Below, piece by piece: positions 8,579 to 17,231 of a DNA stretch of 64,000 bases. The notes under the pieces are model-generated. The model saw nothing but the letters and a program-made list of their open reading frames with translations, was not told the DNA's origin and made no database searches. Position 1 is the stretch's first letter. Every line of letters starts with the position of its first letter. The DNA comes from Cohaesibacter haloalkalitolerans (lineage in GTDB: Bacteria; Pseudomonadota; Alphaproteobacteria; Rhizobiales; Cohaesibacteraceae). The position numbers and the translations under genes are program-made. The stretch spans positions 310,001-374,000 of the forward strand of contig NZ_QNUM01000006.1 in NCBI RefSeq assembly GCF_003574655.1, given 5' to 3'.

Positions 8579-9445
8579 ATGCCATCGAACGAAAAACCCC
8601 TCATCGGTCCTAGAACCCGCCTGTGCATGTCGCTGTCGGCTCGGCCAAGCCCGTTCGGCACACGTTTCCATAACCGCATGTATGAACTCCTCGGACTTGA
8701 CTATGTCTACAAGGCCTTTTCCACGACGGACCTGCCTGCCGCCATCGGCGGTGTGCGGGCGCTCGGGATCCGTGGCTGCGCCATTTCGATGCCCTTCAAG
8801 GAGGCGGTGATTCCCTTGCTCGACGCCATGGAAGCATCGGCCGCCGCAATCGACAGTGTCAATACGATCGTCAATGATGACGGGTGCCTGACCGGCTACA
8901 ACACCGACTATATTGCCATCCATGATCTGCTGGCGGCAGCAAGGATCGATCCTTCAAGCCCGTTCCTGCTGCGTGGATCGGGCGGTATGGCCAAGGCGGT
9001 CGCCGCCGCTTTGCGCAACAGTGGCTTTAAGAAAGGGACGATCATCGCACGCAACGAGACGACCGGGCGGGCCCTTGCCGGGCTATACGGCTTCGACTGG
9101 GCTTCGGGACCGGAGGGACTGACCGCTCCGCTCATCATCAATGCCACTCCGATGGGCATGGCGGGGCCAGAGGCGGATATGCTGGCATTTGACGGAACCG
9201 TTATAGAAGCTGCGGACTATGTGTTTGACGTGGTGGCGATGCCTGCCGAAACGCCACTGATGAAGGTAGCCGAACGGCTTGGCAAAACCTGCATTTCGGG
9301 GGCGGAGGTGATTGTGTTGCAGGCGGTCGAACAATTCGCGCTCTATACCGGTGTTCGTCCTGATCGCCAGATCGTGGAAGACGCATCGGCTTTCTCGCGG
9401 GATGTCGCCAAAAGGGAGCTTGAAGCGGAGCGCCAGAAGGCCTGA
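8579..9445 (+). CDS. shikimate dehydrogenase-like protein (SDH-L type)
   Basis: AroE-superfamily NAD(P)-dependent dehydrogenase, 288 aa from ATG 8579 (GAAAGG seven bases upstream). The substrate half has SLSARPSPFGTRFHN, SMPFKE (catalytic Lys), IDSVNT and GYNTDY (catalytic Asp). The nucleotide half has a Rossmann loop GSGGMAKAV and INATPMGM. SMPFKE in place of the usual MPHK and the TRFHN segment resemble the Haemophilus HI0607-like SDH-L group rather than biosynthetic AroE. SDH-L enzymes act poorly on shikimate and their physiological substrate is not settled, so a role in the aromatic pathway should not be assumed. It stands alone between the fru terminator and the GntR gene. Confidence 0.8.
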   Translation: MPSNEKPLIGPRTRLCMSLSARPSPFGTRFHNRMYELLGLDYVYKAFSTTDLPAAIGGVRALGIRGCAISMPFKEAVIPLLDAMEASAAAIDSVNTIVNDDGCLTGYNTDYIAIHDLLAAARIDPSSPFLLRGSGGMAKAVAAALRNSGFKKGTIIARNETTGRALAGLYGFDWASGPEGLTAPLIINATPMGMAGPEADMLAFDGTVIEAADYVFDVVAMPAETPLMKVAERLGKTCISGAEVIVLQAVEQFALYTGVRPDRQIVEDASAFSRDVAKRELEAERQKA

Positions 9446-9879
9446 GCGTCGGCGCAAAAGGCCACAGCATGTGAGACAGGTCTGTTGATATGTCCGGATC
9501 GGCTGTGTGTCTGCAGAGCGATACAGTTTTGCGCACTCCATTTCAGAGCGTATGGAGGCCTGAAAGGCATCAAACTCAACGTTGCATCGGGCACATCCCG
9601 TTCCCTGCAAAAGATTGCCTTTTGTTATGGCTGTATTGCATTTTTTGCAGAAAGACGGCAGATTTGTCTAGGTTATTGGTGTTGCAATGCAACCAAGGGT
9701 AAAATATGTCTTGTCCAGTGGATGCCGGAACGATCGGGAAACTGCGCGATATCACGCATAAAAGCTGCTACTTGTTTGCTTTTTTCCGCACTCTACGGTG
9801 AAACCGTTACTTGCATCCGACTGATGTGTGGTATACTTGATACCAATGCCAAAATCGAGATGGAAATTTTCGAAACCCC
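9446..9879. other. intergenic region with two palindromes, no gene seen
   Basis: No ORF here has a convincing start and composition. It holds a perfect palindrome GTTGCAATGCAAC (9681-9693) and the inverted repeat at 9829-9845, both upstream of the GntR gene. Confidence 0.5.
9829..9845. promoter_or_regulatory. GntR-type operator candidate
   Basis: TGGTAT and ATACCA are perfect inverted 6-bp arms separated by five bases (ACTTG), ending 34 bp before the proposed GntR start. TGGTAT/ATACCA arms are common in FadR-subfamily GntR operators, so autoregulation is likely. Confidence 0.5.
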
Positions 9880-10599
9880 TTGATATCGAGTGGATCACAA
9901 TTGGAAGAGATTGAGCGGCCACCGTCCTTATCTGATATTGCGACGGAAAAATTGAGAGCGGCTATCAGCGAGGGCGAATTCGCACTCGGTGAAGCCCTGT
10001 CTGAACAGAAGCTTGCGGATCGTCTGAACATCAGCAAGACGCCCATTCGTCACGCTCTGGCTCAAATGAAAGTGGAAGGCCTGGTCGAGGTCTTTCCGCA
10101 AAAGGGCACCTTTGTCTTCACCCTGAGTGGAACGGATCTGGAGCGCTTTTCCGAATATCGCTTCATTCTGGAAACGGCTGCGCTGCGGCTTGCCTTTCGC
10201 CGCAACAGCGAAGGCCTGGTCAATGAGCTGACGAACATCTGGCATCAGATGGAACGAGCCAAGAAGGCAGACGAGCGCTCGCATTATCTGGAACTGGATC
10301 TCAAATATCATCGCGCGATGTTCGAGCTTTGCGATAACCACTATCTATCCGAGAGCTATCGTCTGATCGAAGCCAAGGTCTCCGCCATCCGCACCTATCT
10401 GGGCAAGGAGCGCGTACAGACAACCAAGAGCTTTGAAGAGCATGGCGAAATGATTGATGCGCTGCGTGAAGGCCGCATTGATGATGCCATCCGGACGCTC
10501 GATTTTCATATTGGCCGTTACCATCGCACTTTCAGTGCAGATGTTGCAGATATTGCCGATTTCTCGAAAGTCCGCCCGAATTTCAAGGAAGCACGCTGA
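9880..10599 (+). CDS. GntR-family regulator, FadR/FCD type
   Basis: About 239 aa. The N-terminal winged HTH (about 20-85, containing EQKLADRLNISKTPIRHAL) is followed by an all-helical FCD ligand-binding domain. Metal-type His residues are visible in LDLKYHRAMFE, EEHGEMIDAL and LDFHIGRYH. No ATG precedes the HTH in this frame; the longest ORF begins at TTG 9880, and a second TTG at 9901 is better spaced from a GAGTGGA sequence, so the exact start is uncertain. An inverted repeat just upstream suggests autoregulation. The neighbours (KDG kinase and a hydratase-like enzyme, convergent) point to control of sugar-acid metabolism, but the ligand is unknown. Confidence 0.85.
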   Translation: MISSGSQLEEIERPPSLSDIATEKLRAAISEGEFALGEALSEQKLADRLNISKTPIRHALAQMKVEGLVEVFPQKGTFVFTLSGTDLERFSEYRFILETAALRLAFRRNSEGLVNELTNIWHQMERAKKADERSHYLELDLKYHRAMFELCDNHYLSESYRLIEAKVSAIRTYLGKERVQTTKSFEEHGEMIDALREGRIDDAIRTLDFHIGRYHRTFSADVADIADFSKVRPNFKEAR

Positions 10600-10663
10600 C
10601 AGGGGGCAGGGCTGCGTCGCGCTGCCTGTGTTGGCTCTCTTGAGAGCGTGCTGAACCGATAAA

Positions 10664-10696
10664 AAAAGACCGTTCCATCAAAAGGAACGGTCTTTT
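10664..10696. terminator. bidirectional rho-independent terminator
   Basis: GACCGTTCC (10668-10676) pairs with GGAACGGTC (10684-10692), extended by flanking A-run and T-run. It has A residues on one side and TTTT on the other, so it can serve both the GntR gene and the convergent minus-strand gene at 10768. Confidence 0.9.
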
Positions 10697-10767
10697 CTGT
10701 TTCAGGCAGGCTTTCTGCAAAGCCAGAGCGGCGCGTAGCCTCAAACTCAGGTCGCGCCGCAAGGGAA

Positions 10768-11547
10768 TCAGGCTGCATCATAGCCAGTCTTGAAGGCCAG
10801 CTCGACCTTGCCGTCATAATAGATCTTGATGTCGGCATTCTCTTTGAGCGGCTTGCAAGGAATAATGCCGCCGGTGGAAACCCACTGGCCAGCTTTCGGG
10901 CTGAAGCCGTATTTGAGGGCAACGATCAGGAACTCGCGGGCCACTTCATCTGCCGTGTCAACCAGATCCAACGTGGTGCCTTCTGCGATGACTTCGCCAT
11001 TCTGCTCGGTCTTCATGACTTCGCCGGTCCATTTGGTGTCAGCGGTGTAGGCATGTTCCGGGCCAAGCACCAGACAGCCGGAACCGCAACGGTCGGAAAC
11101 GATGGCAGGAACGCCAAAATCGCCGCCATTGGTCAGCGAGCCGGATGGCATTTCGGCGCTGACGCACCAGACATCGAACAGATCGGTGAGGGGAGCGGCG
11201 GACACGGCGTCGATGCCCTTGGCAATATAGGCGTCAGCCTTGGGGGAAATGCGCAGGGCCACTTCACCTTCAGCTGTGATGCTGAGGGTCTTGAAACCGG
11301 GCACCAGCTTGTCGGCTGGAACGATTTCCTTCTCATGCATCGGGGCGAAGAAGACTTCGTCAATGCCGAGAGCCTTCTGGGCCGGCGGCGTGGAGCCACC
11401 CACTTTCCAAGCAGCGCAATAACCGGCGTCCTTCTCAACGACGGCCTTCACGCGGGCATAGGCATCGGCCAAGGAAGCCGGCATTTGCTCGGCGGTGAGG
11501 GTAACGGTTTCAAGCGGCGTGATTTCTGTACGTACGAAAGCAGACAT
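10768..11547 (-). CDS. 2-keto-4-pentenoate hydratase / FAH-superfamily enzyme
   Basis: A soluble 259-aa protein of the fumarylacetoacetase/MhpD superfamily. Visible blocks are AAWKVGGSTPPAQKALG (compare YKVGLTS in MhpD), SGSLTNGGDFGVPAI, and a C-terminal WVSTGGIIPCKPLKENAD segment matching the family's final beta region. Members hydrate, dehydrate or hydrolyse 2-keto acids, and some act on 2-keto-3-deoxy sugar acids. It lies 104 bp downstream of kdgK on the same strand, so it probably shares its transcript and handles a keto-acid intermediate. Candidates are a 2-keto-3-deoxy-acid dehydratase or diketo-acid hydrolase; sequence alone does not decide. Confidence 0.7.
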   Translation of the reverse strand: MSAFVRTEITPLETVTLTAEQMPASLADAYARVKAVVEKDAGYCAAWKVGGSTPPAQKALGIDEVFFAPMHEKEIVPADKLVPGFKTLSITAEGEVALRISPKADAYIAKGIDAVSAAPLTDLFDVWCVSAEMPSGSLTNGGDFGVPAIVSDRCGSGCLVLGPEHAYTADTKWTGEVMKTEQNGEVIAEGTTLDLVDTADEVAREFLIVALKYGFSPKAGQWVSTGGIIPCKPLKENADIKIYYDGKVELAFKTGYDAA

Positions 11548-11651
11548 GATGTCATCCTGTAGTCAATGGAATGGAAAGCCAGGCCCGCGCACCTGCGGGC
11601 TTGGCATGAGACCCTTTGTCCGCCCCGGCACAGGGCCCGGGCGGATTGAAA

Positions 11652-12617
11652 TCAATACTGGCCTTCTTCGACCGGGCTCCAGACGGCCTTGTCGATGGCG
11701 CCGCCCGGATGCATGATGACCTTGGCAGCAATGGCATGGGCCATGCGGGCCGATTCATCAACGCTCTTGTCCTGAATGCGCATGCCGATATAACCCGCAG
11801 CAAAGGAATCGCCTGCGCCCGTGGTATCGACCGGCTTCAGTTTTGCCGGAGGAGCCACTTCCGTGCGGCCATCTCCATTGAGGATCACGCAGCTGTTGTC
11901 GCCACCCTTGATGATGGCTTCGCCAGCACCCCAGCCGCACCATGTTGCAGCGATCTTGTCGGCATCGGTTTCCTGCCACAGAGCGGCATGGTCTTCACAG
12001 CCGACCAGTGCAAAATCGGTGACGCTGGCAGCCTTGCTGAAGACGGCACGGCATTTGTCACGGTCTGGCCACAGAGCCGGGCGGAAGTTGGGATCGAATG
12101 CGACCTTCACCTTGCCCTTGAGCGAGGCCAGTGCATCCAGCAGGTTGTCGCGCTGGGTGTCATCCAGAATCGCCAGCGTGATGCCGGAGAAATAGACAAG
12201 TTTGAACTCGCCGAGCAGAGCGGCAATCTTTTCAACCGACCAGCCGCCGAACATCAGCTTGGCAGCGGCGTCATTGCGCCAATACTGGAAGTAACGCTCG
12301 CCCTTGTCGTCATTCTCGATCATGTAGAGGCCGGGGTTCTTGCCTTCCACCAGCGTGATGTGATCGACCTTGATTCCCTCGTCAGCGAACTTCTGGCGCA
12401 TGCTCTGGCTCTGCATGTCGGCCCCGAGCCCCGTGATATAGGAAACTTCGGCCTTCGGAGCGAACTGACGCACCAGATAGGTGGCGGTGTTGAAGGTGTC
12501 ACCGGCAAAAGCCTGACGGAAGAACTTGGTCCCCGCAGCATATCCTTCAACGCCCTTTACTGGCGCCAGTTCGATCATGCACTCGCCAATGGAGGCAATT
12601 TTTATCAGCTCGCTCAT
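11652..12617 (-). CDS. kdgK: 2-dehydro-3-deoxygluconokinase (KDG kinase)
   Basis: PfkB-family kinase, 321 aa, expected to convert 2-keto-3-deoxygluconate to its 6-phosphate. It has an N-terminal IASIGECMIEL strand, the FAGDTFNTATYL substrate loop, GLYMIENDDKGERYF.YWR (a strong KdgK signature with the 2-keto-acid-binding YxxYWR-type residues), and the PfkB motif DTTGAGDSFAAGY with catalytic Asp. A GGAG-type RBS lies just upstream. It is divergent from the IclR-led sugar-acid operon across a 1-kb regulatory gap and leads the hydratase-like gene. With DgoK on the other side, the region can phosphorylate both the gluco- and galacto- epimers of 2-keto-3-deoxy acids. Confidence 0.92.
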   Translation of the reverse strand: MSELIKIASIGECMIELAPVKGVEGYAAGTKFFRQAFAGDTFNTATYLVRQFAPKAEVSYITGLGADMQSQSMRQKFADEGIKVDHITLVEGKNPGLYMIENDDKGERYFQYWRNDAAAKLMFGGWSVEKIAALLGEFKLVYFSGITLAILDDTQRDNLLDALASLKGKVKVAFDPNFRPALWPDRDKCRAVFSKAASVTDFALVGCEDHAALWQETDADKIAATWCGWGAGEAIIKGGDNSCVILNGDGRTEVAPPAKLKPVDTTGAGDSFAAGYIGMRIQDKSVDESARMAHAIAAKVIMHPGGAIDKAVWSPVEEGQY

Positions 12618-12802
12618 TCGTTTGCTCCTTAATCCTCCTCATGGCCCCGGCAAAAGGCCATGAAGCTTGTTTCCTTGTGTTTAGAGAGGAGACGGCATCC
12701 GTTGGCCGGGTTCTCCGTTGCAGATCAGGGAGATGGCTGGCCACCAGACAGAATGCCCGGCGAGGCTTTTTTCCCTGTGCGAAATCTGTTTGTTGGTGGC
12801 CA

Positions 12803-12826
12803 TTAAGTTACTAGCCAATAACTTAA
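12803..12826. promoter_or_regulatory. operator candidate upstream of kdgK
   Basis: TTAAGTTA and TAACTTAA are perfect 8-bp inverted arms with an 8-bp spacer (CTAGCCAA), 186 bp upstream of the kdgK start. The size fits a dimeric regulator. Which regulator binds is not known. Confidence 0.45.
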
Positions 12827-13537
12827 GCCCCCTGTCTTCACCTTCAGATGTCACATATTGAGTGAATGGGTTGGCAAGGCCGCGCTGAGGGGCTTCGGAT
12901 GAAGGGCCCCTGTGCCCTGACTGGTGGGTAAGTTGCCCGTTGGGACGGGAGGAGAATACCCCCATGAGTTGCGCCAATTTGTCGCAAACACGAAGGGGGT
13001 GGCGGCGTCGAATGCACGTGTTCGAGAGGAGATCTGGCCGCGTCATGATCATTGAAACTCTGTTTTTTTTCTATTTAGAACAAAGGTTTGTAGGAATCTC
13101 TCTGTTGCTCTTCCACCATTTTGGCAGGCCTGTTTCAACAAAGCGGGAACTTTGGCCAATCTGGCCATGTCGCAGCCATTTGAAGAGCGCGACACTCGGT
13201 ATCAGCTATGCCATAACAGCCTGCCATGATGTATCAATATGCTTAGATTGAGATCCGCGAAAGCACAATGATATAGGTCGTGCGACATTTGGTCATTCGG
13301 GTTGATACATAATGAATGGCGAAATTGGCGTTCTCTGGTATTCTGCGGCGCCAGCCTCCAGACAACAGTTGGGGAAAAGTCGAAAAGTTGACCTCGCAAT
13401 CCCCTCAGATTTTTGTGTCAGGCTCCTTGCATCAACGCTTGGGACCAGTTTTATCAAGCCCTTTTCCACCGTATTTACTCGCCTTTCGTATTAAAATTCT
13501 GCTCAAAATACGGGTTACCACATAGCATTTTTATAAA

Positions 13538-13549
13538 CTGGTGTACCAG
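13538..13549. promoter_or_regulatory. operator candidate upstream of iclR
   Basis: CTGGTGTACCAG has 5-bp inverted arms around a GT centre, 70 bp before the iclR start in an A/T-rich promoter-like stretch. It could be the IclR self-site. Confidence 0.35.
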
Positions 13550-13619
13550 ATACTGAATGTTAGATTTAATATTTGACGTGGCACCGATCTCTTCATAGAG
13601 TTTGGGCCAGGAGGAATTC

Positions 13620-14441
13620 ATGGAAAATACGGGAGGACCGGCCAGCTTTGGCGAGTTCGGTAAGCGGACTCTTATGGCCGGAACACAGACATTGTTGAGA
13701 GGCTTGTCCATCCTCGAGCTCATCGGGGAAGGCATGACGAGCGTCAAGACCCTGTCAGAGACCCTGCAGGTCCCGCGCAGCACAATCACGCGGATGATCC
13801 ACAATCTGGTCGCTGAAGGTTATCTGTATCACATTCCCGAAAAAGGCTACTTCCTCGGAGCGCGACTGGTCAATCTTGGTGAGAAGGCGCGCGATCAAAG
13901 ACCCCTGGCTGGCATCGCCAGGCCCTTCCTTGAGGCTTTGTCCGAACAGGTAAGGGATACAATCCACCTTGGCGCCCCGACAGATGATGGCACCATCATC
14001 TATCTGGACAAGATCAACGGCAGCCGTGGATTCCAGATGCGGTCACGCGTCGGTCTGACCGTGCCGATTGCCTCCACGGGCCTCGGTAAGGCCATTCTGA
14101 TGACTATGGATGAAGAGGAATGGGACCACTATTACGACTATGCGATGAGCCAGAAGAAATTCCAGAATACCGGAGCTGAACTGAAGAGCTATCCGGAATT
14201 CTTCTCGGATCTCTCGCTGTCGAAGCAACGCGGTTTCACATTTGATGACGAAGAAAATGAAATCGGCATCCGGTGTGTCGCAGCGCCAGTTTTTGCCAAC
14301 GGCTCTTCTGCCGTAGCGGCGATTTCAATCTCGAGCACGCTCAATTTCATGCCCCGTGAACGGATCAATCTGCTGGGGCCGGTGATTGTCAGATGCGCGC
14401 AGAAGATTTCACGAGAACTCGGTTGGAGTAATGAGAAATGA
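13620..14441 (+). CDS. IclR-family transcriptional regulator
   Basis: 273 aa from ATG 13620, preceded by a strong AGGAGGAATTC. The N-terminal winged HTH (about 18-80) starts with TLLRGLSILELI and includes VPRSTITRMIHNL. The C-terminal GAF-like IclR effector domain has DTIHLGAPTDDGTIIYLDKI, SRVGLTVPIASTGLGKAIL and RCVAAPVF. It overlaps the dgoK start by 4 bp (ATGA), so it is the first gene of the sugar-acid operon. IclR proteins such as KdgR sense 2-keto-3-deoxy acids, making KDGal or a related intermediate a plausible ligand. This is inferred from the neighbours. Confidence 0.88.
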   Translation: MENTGGPASFGEFGKRTLMAGTQTLLRGLSILELIGEGMTSVKTLSETLQVPRSTITRMIHNLVAEGYLYHIPEKGYFLGARLVNLGEKARDQRPLAGIARPFLEALSEQVRDTIHLGAPTDDGTIIYLDKINGSRGFQMRSRVGLTVPIASTGLGKAILMTMDEEEWDHYYDYAMSQKKFQNTGAELKSYPEFFSDLSLSKQRGFTFDDEENEIGIRCVAAPVFANGSSAVAAISISSTLNFMPRERINLLGPVIVRCAQKISRELGWSNEK

Positions 14442-15382
14442 GTCTCTTGATTGCACTTGATTGGGGTACGTCGAGTCTGCGTGCCTATTTGCTGGAAGAC
14501 GGCAAGGTACTGGACAAGCGGCAGAGCCCGTTTGGCATCCAGCATCTGCCGGCACCGGGCGGAGTAAAAGGCTATGAGGCAGCGTTCGAGAGTATCTGTG
14601 GCGACTGGCGCAAGCAGTATCCGGACGTTCCTGTTGTCACCGGCGGCATGGTCGGCTCTGCGCAGGGCTGGTCCGAGGCTCCTTATGTGCGCTGCCCGGC
14701 CGATCTTGGCGATCTGGCCAAGAATTCCGGCGCGGCAACCCTGCCGGATGGCGGCACACTGCATATTGTTCCGGGCGTTCTGCTCGATGAGCCGGATCTG
14801 GCTCCTGATGTGATCCGTGGTGAGGAAATCCAGATTGCCGGCGCCTTGGTCGATCATCCTGACTGGTGGAACTCTTCGCGTATTCTGTTGCCGGGGACGC
14901 ACTCCAAATGGGTGACGATGAAGGGCGGCAAGCTGGAGAGCTTCTCGACCTACATGACCGGTGAAGTGTTCGCCGTGCTGCGTGAACACTCCATTCTGGG
15001 GCGTCTGATGCCGGAAGAAAAGGCAACCGCGGAAGAGGCAGAAAAGGCCTTTGACCTTGGCCTTGACGTGGCTCGCAACGGCGAGCCGGGCGACCTGACC
15101 CATCAGATCTTTGCAACTCGCACCATGGGGCTGACCGAGCGCCTGCCGAAGGCTGCGCTGGCCAACTATCTCTCAGGCCTTTTGATTGGTAACGAATTGA
15201 CCTCGGCCACGCGCGAGCTGCGCGACGATGCGTCCATTCCGCTGATCATGATCGGTGAGGGGGCTCTGTGTGATCTCTACAAACGGGCGCTGGCCAGCTT
15301 CGGTCTGGAATGCACAGCCCAGTTTGACAACACCGCTTACATCGGTCTGTGGGACTTCGCAGTGGCGCGAAATCTTATCTGA
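14438..15382 (+). CDS. dgoK: 2-dehydro-3-deoxygalactonokinase
   Basis: 314 aa, DgoK family of the ASKHA fold. It starts with LIALDWGTSSLRAYL (phosphate-binding loop) and continues with VVTGGMVGSAQGW, RGEEIQIAG, LPGTHSKWV and FSTYMTGEVFAVL, all characteristic of this kinase. It would phosphorylate 2-keto-3-deoxygalactonate at O-6, giving KDPGal for the DgoA aldolase encoded at 21241. Its start overlaps iclR by 4 bp, and the zinc dehydrogenase follows after 39 bp. A C6 hydroxyl is required of the substrate, which constrains what the neighbouring dehydratase can feed it. Confidence 0.93.
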   Translation: MSLLIALDWGTSSLRAYLLEDGKVLDKRQSPFGIQHLPAPGGVKGYEAAFESICGDWRKQYPDVPVVTGGMVGSAQGWSEAPYVRCPADLGDLAKNSGAATLPDGGTLHIVPGVLLDEPDLAPDVIRGEEIQIAGALVDHPDWWNSSRILLPGTHSKWVTMKGGKLESFSTYMTGEVFAVLREHSILGRLMPEEKATAEEAEKAFDLGLDVARNGEPGDLTHQIFATRTMGLTERLPKAALANYLSGLLIGNELTSATRELRDDASIPLIMIGEGALCDLYKRALASFGLECTAQFDNTAYIGLWDFAVARNLI

Positions 15383-15421
15383 TATAGCAGACAACAAATC
15401 CTAATCTTGAAGGCAAACACA

Positions 15422-16441
15422 ATGAAAGCACTTGTATACGCAGGTCCTAACAAGGTGGAAGTCAGGGATGTTCCTGAACCCAAGGCACGTGAAGGCGCAG
15501 TGAAAGTCAAAATGCATTACTGCGGTCTTTGCGGTAGTGACATCGGCATCTACTCGGGCAAGCATCCACGCGCCCAGGCTCCTCTCATTCTGGGTCATGA
15601 GTTCGTCGGCGTTGTCGACGAGGCTCCGGCTGGCAGCAAGTTCGTCAAGGGTGACCGCGTCACGGCCTATCCGCTGATCTCCTGTGGTGAATGCTATCCC
15701 TGCAAGAACGGCACGCCCCATGTCTGCCAGACCCTGCATCTGCTGGGCATCGATACCGATGGTGCCATGGCTGACCATTGCTGGGTTGACGAAGGCGTTC
15801 TGGTCAAGGTTCCGGACGGGGTTTCCGACAAGCTGGCCGCTCTGGCCGAGCCGTTGGCCGTTGTGGTCCGCACCCTGCATCAGGCCAACTTCAAGACCCT
15901 TGACCGTTGTGTCGTCATGGGCGCTGGTCCGATCGGTATCCTGACCGCCATCCTGCTCAAGCATTCCGGCGCTGCCCAGATCATCATCTCCGACATCGAC
16001 GAAGGCCGTCTGGCCCTTTGCCGCGAGTTCGGCTTTGACGCTGTCAACGTCCGCGAGACCAATCTGGTCGAGCATGTCAACAAGGTAACCGACAATGTTG
16101 GCGTCGATATCGTCTTTGAATGCTCCGGCGTTGAAAGCGCTGCTCTCGAAGTGACCAAGCTGACCCGCGTTGGCGGCATGATCTGCATGACCGGTGTTCA
16201 CAAGGCTCCACATGCCGTCAACCTGATGGATCTGAACTTCAAGGAACAGACCATGGTTGGCAGCCGCGTCTACACGCTGCGCGAATTTGCCGACACGGTG
16301 CCACTTCTGGAGAAGATGGCGGCGGATCTGGAAAAGGTTGTCTCCCAGGTCGTTCCGCTCAGCGAAAGCGCCAAAATCTTCGATATGGTTGCCGATCCTG
16401 ATCTGCGTACCATCAAGGTCCTCGTCGACTGCCAAGCCTAA
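15422..16441 (+). CDS. zinc-dependent medium-chain dehydrogenase, sugar-acid/polyol type
   Basis: 339 aa from ATG 15422 (GAAGG eight bases upstream). It has the catalytic zinc site GLCGSD and GHE, the structural zinc lobe CGECYPCKNGTPHVC (C-x2-C-x2-C-x7-C), and a Rossmann motif GAGPIG. The family includes sorbitol, threonine, galactitol-1-phosphate and L-galactonate/L-idonate 5-dehydrogenases. In this operon it most likely oxidises or reduces C5 of a hexonate or 3-deoxyhexulosonate, together with the SDR 16 bp downstream. The substrate cannot be assigned from sequence. Confidence 0.85.
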   Translation: MKALVYAGPNKVEVRDVPEPKAREGAVKVKMHYCGLCGSDIGIYSGKHPRAQAPLILGHEFVGVVDEAPAGSKFVKGDRVTAYPLISCGECYPCKNGTPHVCQTLHLLGIDTDGAMADHCWVDEGVLVKVPDGVSDKLAALAEPLAVVVRTLHQANFKTLDRCVVMGAGPIGILTAILLKHSGAAQIIISDIDEGRLALCREFGFDAVNVRETNLVEHVNKVTDNVGVDIVFECSGVESAALEVTKLTRVGGMICMTGVHKAPHAVNLMDLNFKEQTMVGSRVYTLREFADTVPLLEKMAADLEKVVSQVVPLSESAKIFDMVADPDLRTIKVLVDCQA

Positions 16442-16457
16442 TCCTGAGGATAGTATA

Positions 16458-17216
16458 ATGTACAAACTCGATCTGTCTGGACAGAAAGCCATCGTAACCG
16501 GCGGCACCCGCGGCCTCGGCCTCGGCATGGTTGAAGGCCTGCTGGAAGCCGGCGCTGAAGTGCTGATCGTCGGATCCAGCGACAAGGCGGCCGATGTGGC
16601 CGCCACCCTCTGCAAGGATGGCGCCGTATGCCATGGCCTCGCCATCGATCTGGCCGATGCCACGGCCCGTGCCGAAGGCTTTGCCAAGGCGCTGGAAATG
16701 CTGGGTGGCGATCTGGACATTCTGGTCAACTGCGCAGGCGTGCAGAGCCGTCATCCGTCCGAGAAGTTCCCGCTTGACGACTGGAACTGGGTGCTTGAGG
16801 TCAACCTCAATGCCGTGTTCGACCTGTGCCAGCGGGCTGCCAATGTCATGCTTCCCAAAGGGCGTGGCAAGATCATCAACATCGCTTCGCTGCTCAGCTT
16901 CTTTGGCGGCTTCACCGTGCCTGCCTATGCCGCATCCAAGGGCGGTGTCATGCAGCTGACCAAGGCCCTGTCCAACGAATGGGCAAGCAAGGGCATCAAC
17001 GTCAACGCGCTGGCACCGGGCTACATGGCTACGGAAATGAACACCGCGCTTCTGGCTGATGAAGGCCGTAACGCAGAAATCACCGCACGTATTCCGGCCA
17101 AACGCTGGGGCAATGGCGAGGATATGAAAGGTCCCCTGGTGTTCCTCGCTTCCCCCGCTTCGGACTATGTTCACGGCGTAACCTTGCCGGTCGATGGCGG
17201 CTATCTCGGCCGCTAG
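16458..17216 (+). CDS. SDR oxidoreductase, KduD-like
   Basis: 252-aa classical short-chain dehydrogenase starting at ATG 16458 after a GAGGA. It has the cofactor motif TGGTRGLGLG, a NCAG segment, the active-site Ser in IASLLSFFGG, the YAASKGG catalytic Tyr/Lys, and the C-terminal PAKRWGNGEDMKGPLVFLAS block. The last two are very close to E. coli KduD (2-dehydro-3-deoxygluconate 5-dehydrogenase). It may interconvert a 2-keto-3-deoxyhexonate and the 2,5-diketo form. With the zinc dehydrogenase next door this would allow C5 epimerisation through oxidation and reduction. That role is inferred; gluconate 5-dehydrogenase is an alternative. Confidence 0.85.
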   Translation: MYKLDLSGQKAIVTGGTRGLGLGMVEGLLEAGAEVLIVGSSDKAADVAATLCKDGAVCHGLAIDLADATARAEGFAKALEMLGGDLDILVNCAGVQSRHPSEKFPLDDWNWVLEVNLNAVFDLCQRAANVMLPKGRGKIINIASLLSFFGGFTVPAYAASKGGVMQLTKALSNEWASKGINVNALAPGYMATEMNTALLADEGRNAEITARIPAKRWGNGEDMKGPLVFLASPASDYVHGVTLPVDGGYLGR

Positions 17217-17231
17217 ACCAAGGAGAGTACA

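Larger units (their letters stand above)
12618..13619. other. 1-kb divergent regulatory gap between kdgK and iclR
   Basis: No reading frame has the codon usage or start signals of its neighbours. Several inverted repeats are present: the 8-8-8 repeat at 12803-12826, two distant arms ATGTATCAA/TTGATACAT (13229-13237 and 13302-13310, 73 bp apart), and CTGGTGTACCAG at 13538-13549. It is long for a simple divergent promoter. Confidence 0.55.

Noticed and set aside
9485-9883. 132-codon plus ORF before the GntR gene
   Set aside because: Cys-rich, no homology-like features, no RBS, and it spans the operator-like repeat.
12681-13251. Overlapping ORFs in the kdgK-iclR gap (12681-13052 minus, 12940-13251 plus)
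   Set aside because: Composition and start signals are unlike genes; frames lack any motif.
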